Shown here one piece after another: positions 1 to 13,100 of a DNA stretch of 64,000 bases. A model generated the notes under the pieces. The model did no database searches and was not told where the DNA came from. It was given only the letters and a program-made list of their open reading frames with translations. Location: positions 18,501 through 82,500 of the forward strand of contig JAECUM010003208.1 in NCBI GenBank assembly GCA_016617855.1, read 5' to 3'. Each line of letters starts with the position of its first letter. Within the stretch, counting starts at the first letter, position 1. Origin of the DNA: Megalonaias nervosa. Its lineage: Eukaryota > Mollusca > Bivalvia > Unionida > Unionidae. A program made the translations under genes and the position numbers.

Positions 1-2413
1 TTTTACAAGCTAATAAAAGTTTAAAATTGGGTCCGCTATATCTCGAAGTTTTACTATACATCTCTGCTAAACAATTTTCGATTTTTTTGTAGTATAAAAC
101 AATGTTTTCGTAACTTGTAAAATTTGGTGTCTTTGAAGCACAGCGTGACCTATAAATGTTGATATCTTGCAATCAGAATGAAGAAATTAATTATATTATC
201 AAACATAATTTCCAACAAAGACACCACTTTTGGAAATGGTAATATCTGATATATAATCCCAAATCCACCCAATACAGGATTTCCAAAAATATTCAGTAAT
301 TGTGCATTTATAAAATAAACATTCTGAATTTTCGGCTTCTTGTTTACAAATAGTATATGTATCAACATTGATGAAATTGTTTTTGATGAAAAAATGATTT
401 GTTACAATAACTCTGCACTAGATTACACTGAAAAGCAATAAAATTTGTATCTTTGGTGCACTTCTTAGCCAAGATTAGAGATCTTTTCCCAGTTTTGATC
501 ACTTATCTGACACCAAAATGTTTGGATCAAGCCTAATGTTTTACAGGTTTCTTTAATCAAAATTATTATTCACCAAATCTTCATATACAAATTTAAAATT
601 ATTATTTGCTAAAGCAAACTTGTTTCTAAATTTACATTAAAAAAGCGTTTCACTTGTCTATATATTTAATCTTTCTTTTCCAATGACAATACATTTATGA
701 AATAATTGACAACTATTAAAGGTAACTATTTGACAAATTGCTTCAAAGTTTAATAATTTTCCTTGACTATCAAGGAGGTGTTTTGGTACATGTTATTCCA
801 TTTGAATGCCATTTACTAATCTCTGTTAATTCTGTCAGCCCTAATATTAATATCCGAATACTTTCAGATTTTCCTAAAATTTGTATTTTAACCACATTGT
901 GCCAAAGTCCTTCTTTTGGCAATAAGGCGTTGAATCCAAGCGATCTTCATGTATTGAATAAAAGAACTAACACGAGCCATGTCTATACCGCCATTTGTTG
1001 ATTGGGTTACAAGTGGACCTCTTTTTACCCTTTCAGTTTTACCACTTTAAATAAATTTTATAAATATTTTATGCTATTCATTTTCTTTATATCAAGGAGG
1101 ATTAGCAATGCCGAGAATAAATTTATACATTTTGGCAAAATCAATACAAGCCAAAATAATTGATACAAAGATACAATAAGTCGCACAATGACCGTTTGTT
1201 TTTTTGACAATACTGCAGTCACTTGAACAATGATCCACTGTATTACCCATATTACGTTAGAGGGTCAAATTGATTCCATTGAATTAAGAATTGATCCATA
1301 TTTGGAAAAGGGATAGGGGAATTTATCCTATTTTTGGAAAATCCTAGAAGCAACGCTGTATGCAGTAATACAGTATCTTTGATTGTTGATGTCATGAACC
1401 TTGTTGATAACAGACATGGCTTAAAGGATAAAGGTCAATAGCTCAGTTTTCAAAACAAAAATGGTTATACATATATATCACCATTATACACCCAGAAGAA
1501 CCGTGTGCTGGAAAGAAGAACTAAAATCAATTCTTGGATTGTAAAAAAGCAAGAGCACAAACAATGTCTATTAGCTAAAAAACACACCAGATATCTTGGT
1601 CCCGGTGAAAACGGAACGCCACAAAGACCACGGAACTAAAATAATGGATGAAAGAAGAATAGGTGAGTGATTCTAAAACTTGTGAGCAAATAACAGCCAA
1701 ATTGTTGCCATAAATGTAGTTATTATTAAAAGTTATCTTGTGGGAATATTTCTTTGCTTGTTTCATGCCCTAACTCAGTTGGAAATGGTATTCAAGACCA
1801 CGTCAAACGTTGCAGATGGAGGTTTTAGGGTTTGTCCAAACTTCACAAGCTCAGTGTTTTCTCAAACCTGATTACTTCTGTCTTTGATTAAGGGATTGAG
1901 GTATGTACACAAGATTTACCTGCCTCCAAAATTGACAAGCTTGACATATAAATCTACGCACCTCCAAAACTAAAGATTTGACAACAGACGTGCTCCAGAA
2001 AGCATGAGCAGTATTATATTTTGCAAAAACACGTGTTAACACATTTTTACGAAGTATTTTACTTACTTTAAATTATAATCATGGCATATATTAGAATGAC
2101 CTTAGCAAGTCATGAAAAATAAACAAATGGTTGGGTCAAATGTTTCAAACTTTTTTGTTACTTTTTACAGACGTATCCTCAGAGATGGTCTGTGAAGGGA
2201 TACTATCCAAAACTGGAAAGTAAATCAACAGATAGCAGAGTCGCTTATTTAGCGACTGTAGCGCAGAGTGGGGTTAGACATGATTTTATACATCGTGAAT
2301 GATACTGTATATTGTATACGTATTCTTGAAGAAAATGTGTGAAAATCCAAATTTCCTAAAATCTATAATTTAGAAAAGTGCTCATTTTTCAAAACAGAGT
2401 CCAAGTAGCGGGC

Positions 2414-2414
2414 G

Positions 2415-2445
<31 letters not shown>

Positions 2446-2452
2446 GCACACA
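2414..2452. repeat. (CA)n microsatellite
   Basis: About 19 CA units, with two CG interruptions near the right end. Confidence 0.95.
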
Positions 2453-5400
2453 ATGGACCAAATATTATTTAGACAAACTTCATGAAGCCTGCGATAGAGA
2501 GATCGCAGTTCTATTCATACTTTTTACAAGAAGATGCTGCAAACTTATTGACAAGGTGATTCAGAGGGAAAAGTAACTGTATATTATTTTTTATTTTTAT
2601 CAACCGGTATGGTTCAGCTTTTCTATCTTACAGCCATGTCCATTTCTTTAAGATTCAGACAGTTCAGCAGAAAAGCGCCAAATACAAAAGGTAGAAAAAG
2701 AATGGCAGAATCATTTTCATAGCTCTACACTCCTATGAACACTCGTGTGAAAAATTGTTAGTACTTTTATAAGAGTTTATCGATTCAGTTTTCATGTTAA
2801 GGCAGTTTGTGCATCGTTTAATAACACCTGTTGTGGAGATATTCTCAACAATCCTAATCTACTGGCGGTGAAATAGCTCGCTAGACAAATGAGATGGCGT
2901 GACATGTTCTTGATATGTCTACATGAGAAACTAAATCAAAGACTCACCAGTCACTACTTAGCATACATTGTGTTAATAGTTACAGAATTCGCTCTGGAGA
3001 TGACCCAAAATATGGTTTTCTAAATGGGGTGACCAACAAACAGTACTTGCTAATATCCAGAAGCTGAAACATTCAAAAATGACAGTTGTGACTAATTTCC
3101 CTCAGCCAGTTGAAAGGGTCATTAAACAACTAGATTAAATAGCTGAACAAAATTAGGCAGGACGAGCGTCACCAGACCTGAATTTAGAAAAATTGTCAGT
3201 AAAAAATAGTTATCCAGACCAGGCAAAATAAGCACTTTCTATGTTTTAACTGGAGGGTCAGACAGAAGCAAACGTAATAACACCTAACAAATGAGGAGTA
3301 AGCAGAATAAATTTGAGATTTGATTGAATTATGTTCGAGAGGGATGATATAGCTGTTCAATAAAATAATTTATATGTTTTACAATTATAAATTGAGACGG
3401 TGATTGTTTACATATAAAGAACACCAGTGTTTAAAGATCACGTTTAATACGTTAATTATATACATGTATATATACCTTGATTTAAAAAATTTTGGGGTGG
3501 GGTGGGGGTGATCCGGGAGGCAAACTTTATGCATTTAGATTTTACTCAAAGATTGCACGATTTCTTTACAGAACGTTTTGATTTTGTTTGTTTCCGTATC
3601 CATAACGCGGAAAGTTGTAAATTGTACAGAAATATTAAAACAGTATCGTGATATCAATACATCCATTTAATTATTTGTATATTTATCAACAAGAATACAT
3701 GCAACACAATAAAAGGGACTGTATATACCATGGAGATGGGTAAATTCCAGGAAGGTGCAAGATACCACCTGTTCCGTTTTGATATGTCAGTGTGGTTTCC
3801 ATTGTTCGGTTAGAAAGCAATATATGTTTGTTGGTTGTTTTTCAAGGAAGATTACTCTATAAATGTTAATAAATTTTCATTTGCGTTTGTTTTATATTTG
3901 ATACAATATGTCTAAAAATTATGAAATTAAGCTTGTGATTAATGTAGAAATGGCAAGACATCGCCATTAATGGCACTTTTTAACAAATCCTTGGTTATAT
4001 TATGCCGAGGGAGTAGAAGCAAAGTGCGTTCTCCAAGACTATACCTGGGTGTTTTGCTCCTCCTAACCTGCTGAAGGATCCCTCAAGAAAATCCCTATCA
4101 CGCACATCCTTCTGTTCAGAATATCTGGTCCCTCACATTCAATAAACCAGAGCTGATAAAAGATAATCAAGTCTTTCCTAATTTACAAATAAAGACAATG
4201 CCTATTTTCGTTTATTAAATAGAACCGACTATAAACCCACCCAGCGACAACCTGTATAGACCACACAAATATGAGAAATATAAGCATTAGTTCAATAAAT
4301 GTACAAAAACTATTTTATAGTTCATATATTTGTTAATGCCAATACAACTTACCAAGTCAGTTAGAATGACAGAATGAGGGAGAACATGTTATGTAGATAT
4401 GCTTACTGTGTTGGTTGAAGACAGTTATTATTAGTGTGGAATAAACAATTTGCCAAAATATGTGTCATGCCACATAAGTAAAAGACACTATCAAATTACT
4501 TTTGCAAGAAGTGCTTGAATAATTTTTATTCTAAATTAAAATTACAAGAACAACAATAAATTGTGCAGTAAAAAAGATAACACATTAGATCTAATGCATG
4601 AATTGGGTTCTGCTGTTAAACTTAACATCATCAATTAAAACTTCTGTCTGTTCTTTATTGTGATTCAGACAAAATGATGAAGCAAATATGCAGTAGTAGA
4701 CAAAACTCAAATTCATCAAGGACAATAAATAAATAAATACAGCAAAACACATACTATCAGACTTTCATGTTAAATCACTTCACAAGTTCAATGAGCCTAT
4801 AGCTTAAAGAGGAGCAGACTGCATAAATAAGTGACATGAATGTTTGAAACCAGTAGCAGAAATTGTTTATGAAAGACAAAGACCAAGAAACACTGCTACA
4901 AAAATATTTATTAGTAAAGATTTCACAACCATCTCATTTTTGTGACAAGGAGATTAATGAAGAGAAGAATGCAGATCATGATCACTTAACTGGAAAATAC
5001 ACAGGTACTTCAGATGATTAGTAAATTTAAATGATAAATACCCTCAATACAAACTTGTATTTATAAACTGTCCAGGTATGATTCTCATCTGATTATCAAA
5101 GCTTTAGTTTTAACAAAAAATATTCAAAACAAGAAGTAGCAATTATATCTAGCAAGGATGAAAATTATATTTCAATCAGTAAAATAAAGAGAGATATGTT
5201 ATCAACTATCCTAAATTAAACAACTTTTTTACAGAAACCACTAAAAAGAATTTGACCAAATTTGACAGAAAGCAACCTGGTGTAAAGGAGTTTAAAACAC
5301 ACCCCTTTTTACCCGATCAAATTTACTGCAAACCATTCCAGTCAGATTAAAGAGACTTTACTGTAATGGAGTGCATTTCTTGTATAACACTGCCATCAGT

Positions 5401-5756
5401 TCAGTGTATAAGCATTCTGTAACTAAATCTTTGTGAGATATTTTCTCAAGAACACTCGCACACAACCAGTATCAGTGATATTTCTCCCTCTTTTTCTTGA
5501 GTAGTTAGGTTCTGTTTAAAAATGAATAAATTTCTGATGAAACTGTTTCCACCTTGTATGAAACTTAACCAATTAAACCATGAATACTAATATACTTTCA
5601 TTAATACTGAGGACATCTAAAGAATACACTCAATTAAATGTACAAATTAAGACAGGCATCTGCAATACATCTATTATCACATCCAACTTCTAGCCAAACA
5701 ATAGTTAAATGCAGAATAGAGGAATATTCTAAGTACGAAACAACTGTAAAGTATTA

Positions 5757-5925
5757 CAATGGGCATACAATAAATGACTAAGATAATGGGAATACAATAC
5801 ATGACTAAGAAATGATAATGGGCTTGCAATATGTAATTAAAAATTGATAATGGGCATACAATACATGACTAAGAAATGATAATGGACATACAATCATGAC
5901 TAAGAAATGAATGAAGAAATGATAA
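5757..5925. repeat. Tandem repeat, ~35-bp unit
   Basis: About four imperfect copies of a unit built from AATGGGCATACAATACATGA and CTAAGAAATGAT. AT-rich and non-coding. Confidence 0.75.
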
Positions 5926-6370
5926 ACAAGTTATCATAGCTATACGCAACAAATACACATAAAGGTTACTGTATATTTAATTTGTATTGTGAGGATTGAC
6001 CTTTGTCCATAACTGGTGGTACGAGTTTGGGCCTACCTGTCCTTTTTGGTAAACAACATATTACACGGCCGATTTTTGTCTATGATTGTAGATTACATTT
6101 AACATTATTATTTGTAGGTAAGCATGTTTATTTGGATTTTAGTTCAGGACATTATTTTCCCCTAAGGAATTCCTGGTGTACGTGATGTTTGTCTTGTTCT
6201 TTACTAAACTTTTAGTAATAGTTCTGATCTTGGTGACAACTTAGAATGTTCTAGAAATTAACTTTTTACAATCATCCTGGTCCTCTTATTGTATCTTAGG
6301 TTTTTTTAAACTGAGGTAGTTTATATTAGCATTACTCACTCCTACTTCAAAATCTGACTAGTGGAATCAT

Positions 6371-6413
6371 TTTATTTTTAGTTGTGTTCAGTTTTAATTT
6401 GTGAGGATTTATT
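6371..6413 (-). promoter_or_regulatory. Candidate RNF216 poly(A) signals
   Basis: AATAAA occurs on the minus strand at 6413-6408 and 6376-6371, about 580-620 nt past the stop. They would give a 3' UTR of ordinary length. Other AATAAA motifs lie further on in this AT-rich DNA, so the real cleavage site is undecided. Confidence 0.3.
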
Positions 6414-6995
6414 TAAATTATCCATTGGAATTACAAAATGCTCTTTGACTGAAGGACTAAATCACTATTTTGGGATTATTGTATCAAGACTATTAGCACA
6501 TCAACACTATTCCAGGCTATTAGTACATCAGTACATTCAAGATTGGAATTCATTCGAAACACCACTGGAATTCATTGGAATACTCTATAATTTTGGACTT
6601 GTTATAGAACTTTTATGACTATCTGGGATTTAATTCACAATACTATAAGCTCTTTTAAAAATTTTCACTTTGTAGTCCAGGGATATAAATTATTTGTTAT
6701 TTTGACAAAACCTGTTGGCTTCGCTCCTTTCTGTTACATAGTTTAAGACCATAAAGTCATAACAGGTTACATTAAAGCAATTCTCAATTAAAAGATCACC
6801 TTACAATCAGTTCAAAAGTGTAATGAGCAAAGTCTTACATAACACTTAAGAACAATGTGAAACACTGAAACTATTTTATAACCTGTATTTGTTTTCTTGG
6901 GATACAAATCAACTTAAGGGTTTCTGTATTCTATTTGTTAATTAATAAACTCTATTACTGAGGGTTCGAACATATATCATCCATTCATTCTCGGA

Positions 6996-7105
6996 CTAAT
7001 AATATTCCAAATCCTGATCATCTTCTAAATCATCAGAATAGTAAACATTTTCATCATCGTTATCATCATCATCACCTCCATAACGTTCAGCATAAGCGTC
7101 CCTCA
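6996..7105 (-). CDS. RNF216: RNF216 coding exon 6: acidic C-terminus and stop
   Basis: Acceptor is GATTTATTTCAG; TAG is at 6996-6998. It encodes residues 824-859, starting MRDAYAERYGG and continuing with runs of Asp, Glu and Tyr to end DLEYY. About half of the last 25 residues are acidic. From memory, vertebrate RNF216 instead has a long proline-rich tail, so this acidic end is different. The short open frame was placed by the split Met codon and the acceptor. Confidence 0.88.
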
Positions 7106-10100
7106 CTGAAATAAATCAATGGTAAGTACAGGCTAATTGTATTATGGATACTAAACTTAATATTAGGATATGTGACAACTTCATTACTGCACAGGGCAGG
7201 GGTAAAATGGGGGATGGGGAGATGCCAATCAGTATTTTCCAGATCTTTCATATTTTTTCCTAATAATTCCAAAATGTCCACCCATGTATGCAAGCCATCC
7301 TCACAAATAAGCTTTAAGATCTTTTACAATACCAGGCCATTGAAACTGTCAGAGCCTAAAAAATAAAAAAGTCTCTCAAAGTGACTGATTCTCTATTGTC
7401 TGAAAAGACCAGAAATTCAAGATTAGATCATTTATTAAATTTTACTCCTGAGTGTTGAAACCATCTCTGATATACCTGAATAATACTTTCAAATTACCTC
7501 ATGCAGCAGCCATATTGGATGCATGACTGGCACCATTTTCATTTACAACAAGCTAAACACCATTAGAAGACTTTTGGTGAAAACTCCATGTTGCTATGAC
7601 CATCCATTCAGGAGAATTAGTGACAAGGTTGTCAATATATTCAATGCGGGAGCCATATGTAAGGTCACATCAATTTTCATTCAGCACTAACTAGATATTA
7701 CAACTAGTCCTCTGGTGAAAAGCCAATGTCAGTATGACTTTCCATTCTTGAAGATAAGCAATAACAAGATTTTCAAGAAGGCCACTGTGGTGGACACACT
7801 GGATGTTGGGGAAGCACCATTCTAATTTACAACCAACTAGATATCATAAGAAGTATTCTGGTGTAAATCCCATGCCAATATAACTTTCTCTTCAGAAGAA
7901 GTAGTGACAAGATTTTCAAGATGGGTGATGTGGCTTCATTACTGGACACCAGCTCAGCACCATTTACATTTAGGAAATCAGACCAGCACCATTTTCATTT
8001 AGGATATCAGATAAGCACCATTTTCATTTAGGACAAACTAGACATCATAAGTAACCTTTTAGTGAAACCACCATATTTTTATGACCATCTATTCTGGAGG
8101 AATAACTATTAAAAGATTTTCAAGATGGCCACTGGTGGCCATTTTGGATGTCCAAGTGGAACTATTTTCATTTAGGACCAAGCAGACATCATAAAAAGTC
8201 TTCTGCAAAAAAACCCCAGACCATGCTGATATGATTCTCCATTCAGGATTTTCAAGATAGCACATCAATATGACCATCCACTCAAGAGAAATAGCATTAA
8301 AAAAGATGGCTTCTGTGGTGGCCATACTGGTTGTCTGAGCAACGTTATGTTCAGTTAGAACCAGCTAGACCTTGGGATGAATACATGTGTAAAAGTTTCA
8401 TTGCAATCCTCCAAGCAGTTTAAGAGCAGTAGTGATAACAAACTTGTGCTAATGCATGGACAGATGTAGGACAATGGATGACAAATGGACAACAAGCCAT
8501 CACCAGGTCTATGACCAAAAGAGTTAAAAATAAAACAACAGAACTGTTTAATGTATCCCCTCTATAACTGTGGAGAAGTGTCTACTGTGAATTTACTAGT
8601 TTTCATGAGCAGGGCTGGAAAGTTATATGAAAGTCAGCTTGCCCCCAGCTGACTTGAAAATTAAACTTTCCCTGTGATATCTGAGCTTGTCCAAAATATC
8701 ACAATACCACAATAAATAAAAAACAAAAAGGGAAAATAAAATATGGGATATTTAAAAATTTGAAATGAGATCTAGAAAATATAATGCATAAATAGTTAGT
8801 CAAAAAGAGATAGAAACAAAAGAGATAAAGGGTTTTGGAAATACAGTAAAGAATGTTTATAATGTACCACCGGTATGAGGATTTTTAGAATGTTCTTACC
8901 AAGAAACATTATATCCAAATTCATCATTTATTTTTCAAAATGTGTATGTATTTGTTCAGCATTAAACACCTTCTTGGTTCACACAATTTCAACAGTTCTG
9001 AAAGAAGTTTCATTTTCCAGTCGATACTTTCACAAACTAATTCACTAACGCTTTAAACTAAGTCAGAAGAACCATCTCTACTTCAGAATTTGCATGTGTT
9101 CAAAAATGTTTCCAAGTTGGACTCATCTCTCCAGAAGCAGATACGCTTGTGATTTTTTCACGATTATGTCAAATAGTTGCAATTGTTGAAAGTGGCAACT
9201 CAAACAAATCAAACATATCCTTTCAGAAACACTTTGCCTCTATTCCTCATAACATTCATAGCTTTGTGTCCAAAGAGGCATTTTTTTTCTTTTTCTGCCA
9301 AGTGAATTTACAGTCATTTTCACAGCAGCCAAAATTCTACATCAACATAAGAAACATTTACTTCAAACTGTACACAATTAGTCAACATAAGATACAGAAT
9401 GATAGCTAAAGGATATTTCTCAGTTATTTAGTCACAAAAGGACCAAATGAAAAATCATTTTTTGATAATTGCACTGAATCAGCAACCCACAATTCTAAAG
9501 TACCAATTATGAATGAGGTGTGACTATCTTGCTTTTGTTATCTGTCATCTATGTTAGAACCTTGTTACTGACCAATTATGAATCATGTGTGATTATCATG
9601 CTTTTGTTGCCTGTCATCTATGTCAGAACTTTGTTATTGACCAAATACGAATCATGTGTGATTATCATGTTTTTGCTGCCTGTCATCTATGTTAGAACTT
9701 TGTTACTGACCAATTATGAATCACATGTGATTATCATGCTTTTGTTGCCTGTGCCCTTGTTGTTATGCATTTGTTATTAAAATGACCACCATTGTCTCTG
9801 TTTATTCAGTGCATCAGCTGGTGACAATGTCATAAAAGAGCTAATTTTACTCCAGTGGACCACACAAATCAAACATTATAACCAGTTAAATACTGTTTGA
9901 GAAATTTGGCTGGGAAATTAAACTCAAACATTTTAGCAGAGAAACCACTGTATTCAATAACATCATAAACAATCATTAGCTAGATTTTTATGATGGTTGC
10001 TGATCATTAAGTTCGCAATCATGCACATTTGAAATATGTATTTACAGCATAATCTGTTGACAGTATATGTAAGTGAATAAAGAGAGATAGTTAAGTAAAC

Positions 10101-13100
10101 ATCCTGATTTTAAAAGCTGAACATAATAATCACACATTTAGAGAAATGAACATGACTAATCATTAGGTATAAGTGTCTTATACTTCCAAACACATGGGTA
10201 ACATAAATATTGTAAGTTATGTCATTAACACATACATGTGATTCAAGTGATAGCATTAAAAAAATACTGTTTTAAAGGTTGTCTACAACAGAGACTGCAT
10301 ATACTTTTTATAGTTGAAATCTACCACTTGAAAATTATAAGGCAAAAAGAAGAATAAAGTTTTAAAAAATAGTTTCTACACCTTCTATGCATATATTACA
10401 AAAACCAGGACAACACACTGCATCTTTTTGTGGTCAATTCATGTCAAAATACCAAAGCACTAAAACTCTACTGGCCAAGAAATATATTACAATTTCAGCA
10501 ATGCCTGATATCAGAGTTTAAATGCATGCAGGCCAGTACTAAAGGTCATGAGCTTTCAGTGTGCGTTTCATGCAAAGTAGATTTTATGACTGACAGCATA
10601 TTGGTTGTTGTTGTTGTTGTTGTTGTTGTTGTTGCTAAGGGATTCATGCCATTTTTCATCAGATGATAGGTCATGCATGGCAGCCAGTATATTTGGTGGA
10701 GAAAGCACCCATAAAAGCCCAGGAAAGAACCATTGACCCATGGGAAGCTATTGGCAAGCTTTCTTCCATACCCGTATTGGCCAAGTCCAAGAGATTTGAA
10801 CCCATGCAAACAGGTGAGATGTCAGTGGTCTGTAAAGGTGAGTGCCTTAGACCAGTCAACTTAGAAGCCAATTTACTGATCAAAATTCTGAAATTTCTGA
10901 TTTCTGGTTCTGTCCCATGTATGAAAACAATTATCTAATTGGCAACATGCATCAGAGCAACCTCTGACATGGCATAAAACCAATTCAGATCAATTAACTA
11001 GCAATTCTAGAAGTGGATTTAATGATTACCCATCAGGTCCATGACCACACACAAATTATACTAAGAGGTTTACTGATGGTGGATGTCATTTACAGTACAA
11101 GTCCAATTGTATCTGAACCCAAATATCCAAACTTCTATCTGACCCCAACTGAACCCATGTCCCTGTTTAGTTTACACTGATCCAAACACCTGCACATTTG
11201 AACTAAATGAGTGTCCCCTGGGAACTTCAGGCTAATGGAATTCTCCATTATGCATTGGTGAATGATTGGACAAATCCACCCAAGGGTCAGAATTTTGCAT
11301 CGGACATGAGTATTTGATGCAAAATTCTGTTCAGACTGGTGGAACTTTCCTTTCCTACATGTATGTATTGTGAAGATTATTTTTTTCACATTCCTGAAAA
11401 AAAAAACAACAAGATTTGAAGTCAAATCTGGATATTGTAAAAAGCAAAACACTCACTGAAAATTTTTCTCTCCATGTGATAAAAGGTTAGGTTTTGACTG
11501 AAAAATTCCATGTAAACATTAAATGATATTTAAATATGTATCAGCACTCAAATAAAAGTCATCAAGATGACCAAGGTAGTGGCAATATACAGCATCCAAT
11601 TTGTGTTCTGCAGATAGCTTGTGCAATGATAGAAATTACAAATGTGAATGAGTAAAAAAATAAAAGTCCATTCATCCCTATGATTAAATGAGAAAAAATA
11701 ATGACACTACCCTCAGTTTAACTTTGATACAGAGGTGACTTTTGTTTCAAAACTGGATTTCAGAATCTGTACCTGTGTCAAAGTCAATCAGTGTGAAATG
11801 TCCCAATTAAGGAAGTAAATGTGCTGCAAAAATATTTATCTTGATTAAAGTGAAAGATGATGATCATTTTCATGGAGCTTTTGCCACATGATGATCATTA
11901 CAGAAGGTCATACAAAACAGCACTGATGAGATGAAAGTTAGAGAAATTTCTCATTATTATTTAATACTGGTAAGCATGATCATACACATGTAGGAATGTG
12001 AAACGAATGGACTCCTACAGTACTCACTTTGTTGCAAGTGCTTGCGAGGGTCATATTTAAGGTTGATGTCTATGGCATCTGGATGTTCCTCTATGTACTT
12101 TTTCCTGGCCTCCTCTGATGCTCGCAACATCTCTTCTTTGTGAAGCTCAAAAATGTCAGAGTCTGGTGGACATTTCCTATGGTAGTAAATTAAAAATTAA
12201 ATGCTGTAATTATATTTTCTCATATAGCTAAGGAAATTCTGTTTCTAATCTTATATGTACTCTATAAATCACAATGTTTTCATACATTTCTACCCCGAGT
12301 GGCCGAGTGGTTTGAAGTGCCCATCATTCTGTTTGTCTGGATCATTGCCATCTCACCTCTGTCTGCGTGGGTTCAAGTCTCAGGCTCAGCTAACGTTGGT
12401 AGGTGAGAAAGCTTGAAAGTAGCTTCTCTTGGGTTGTAGTTCTTCCTTGGGTTTTCCAGGGTTCTTCCTCCACCAGTTATACTGGCTGCCATGTACAGCC
12501 TATCTTGTGCTGAAAAATGGCATTAAACCCTTCAACAACAACAACAACAACTATCAAACATGAGGTCTTAATCTGTTCACCTGACTGACATCTGCCAAAC
12601 CAGTAATAGCCAAATGCTATAGCAGTTGGCAGAGAAATCTGGTTTAGTTGACTTTTTTCTGTAAAATTTGTTTCAATACTGTGAATTTTATATGTTATGA
12701 AAAGAACTATTACAAAGTTTCTCAACCTTTGTTATATCTTCATCCATATTTGATGTTGTTGTTGTTGTTGTAGGATTTAACGCCATTTTTCAGCACAAGA
12801 TAGGCTATACATGGCGGCCAGTATAATTGGTGGAGGAAGAACCCTGGAAAACCCCGGAAGAACCACCGACCCACGAGAAGCTACTGGCAGGCTTTCTCAC
12901 GTGCCCACGTTAGCCGAGCCTGAGACTCGAACTCACGCAGACAGAGGTGAGATGGCAGTGATCCGTAACGGTGAGCGCTTTAGACCACTCGGCCACTCGG
13001 GGCCCCCCATATTTGATGGCACAGCATCATAATTTGTACAATGCTGAAAGGTCCCTGTGCCAGAACCCTTGCCATAAAAGTTGGTCAAATTCTGTCAAGT

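Larger units (their letters stand above)
1..6370. other. Gene-poor 3' flank of RNF216
   Basis: I found no coding exon here. All open frames are short with no recognisable motif. Visible content is a CA microsatellite (2414-2452), a G-rich run (3494-3517) and a ~35-bp tandem repeat (5757-5925). The distal RNF216 3' UTR may reach into the right part. Confidence 0.5.

Noticed and set aside
10430..10809. Open frames with Val or Thr runs
   Set aside because: They are translations of the SINE (GTT)n/(AAC)n tail.
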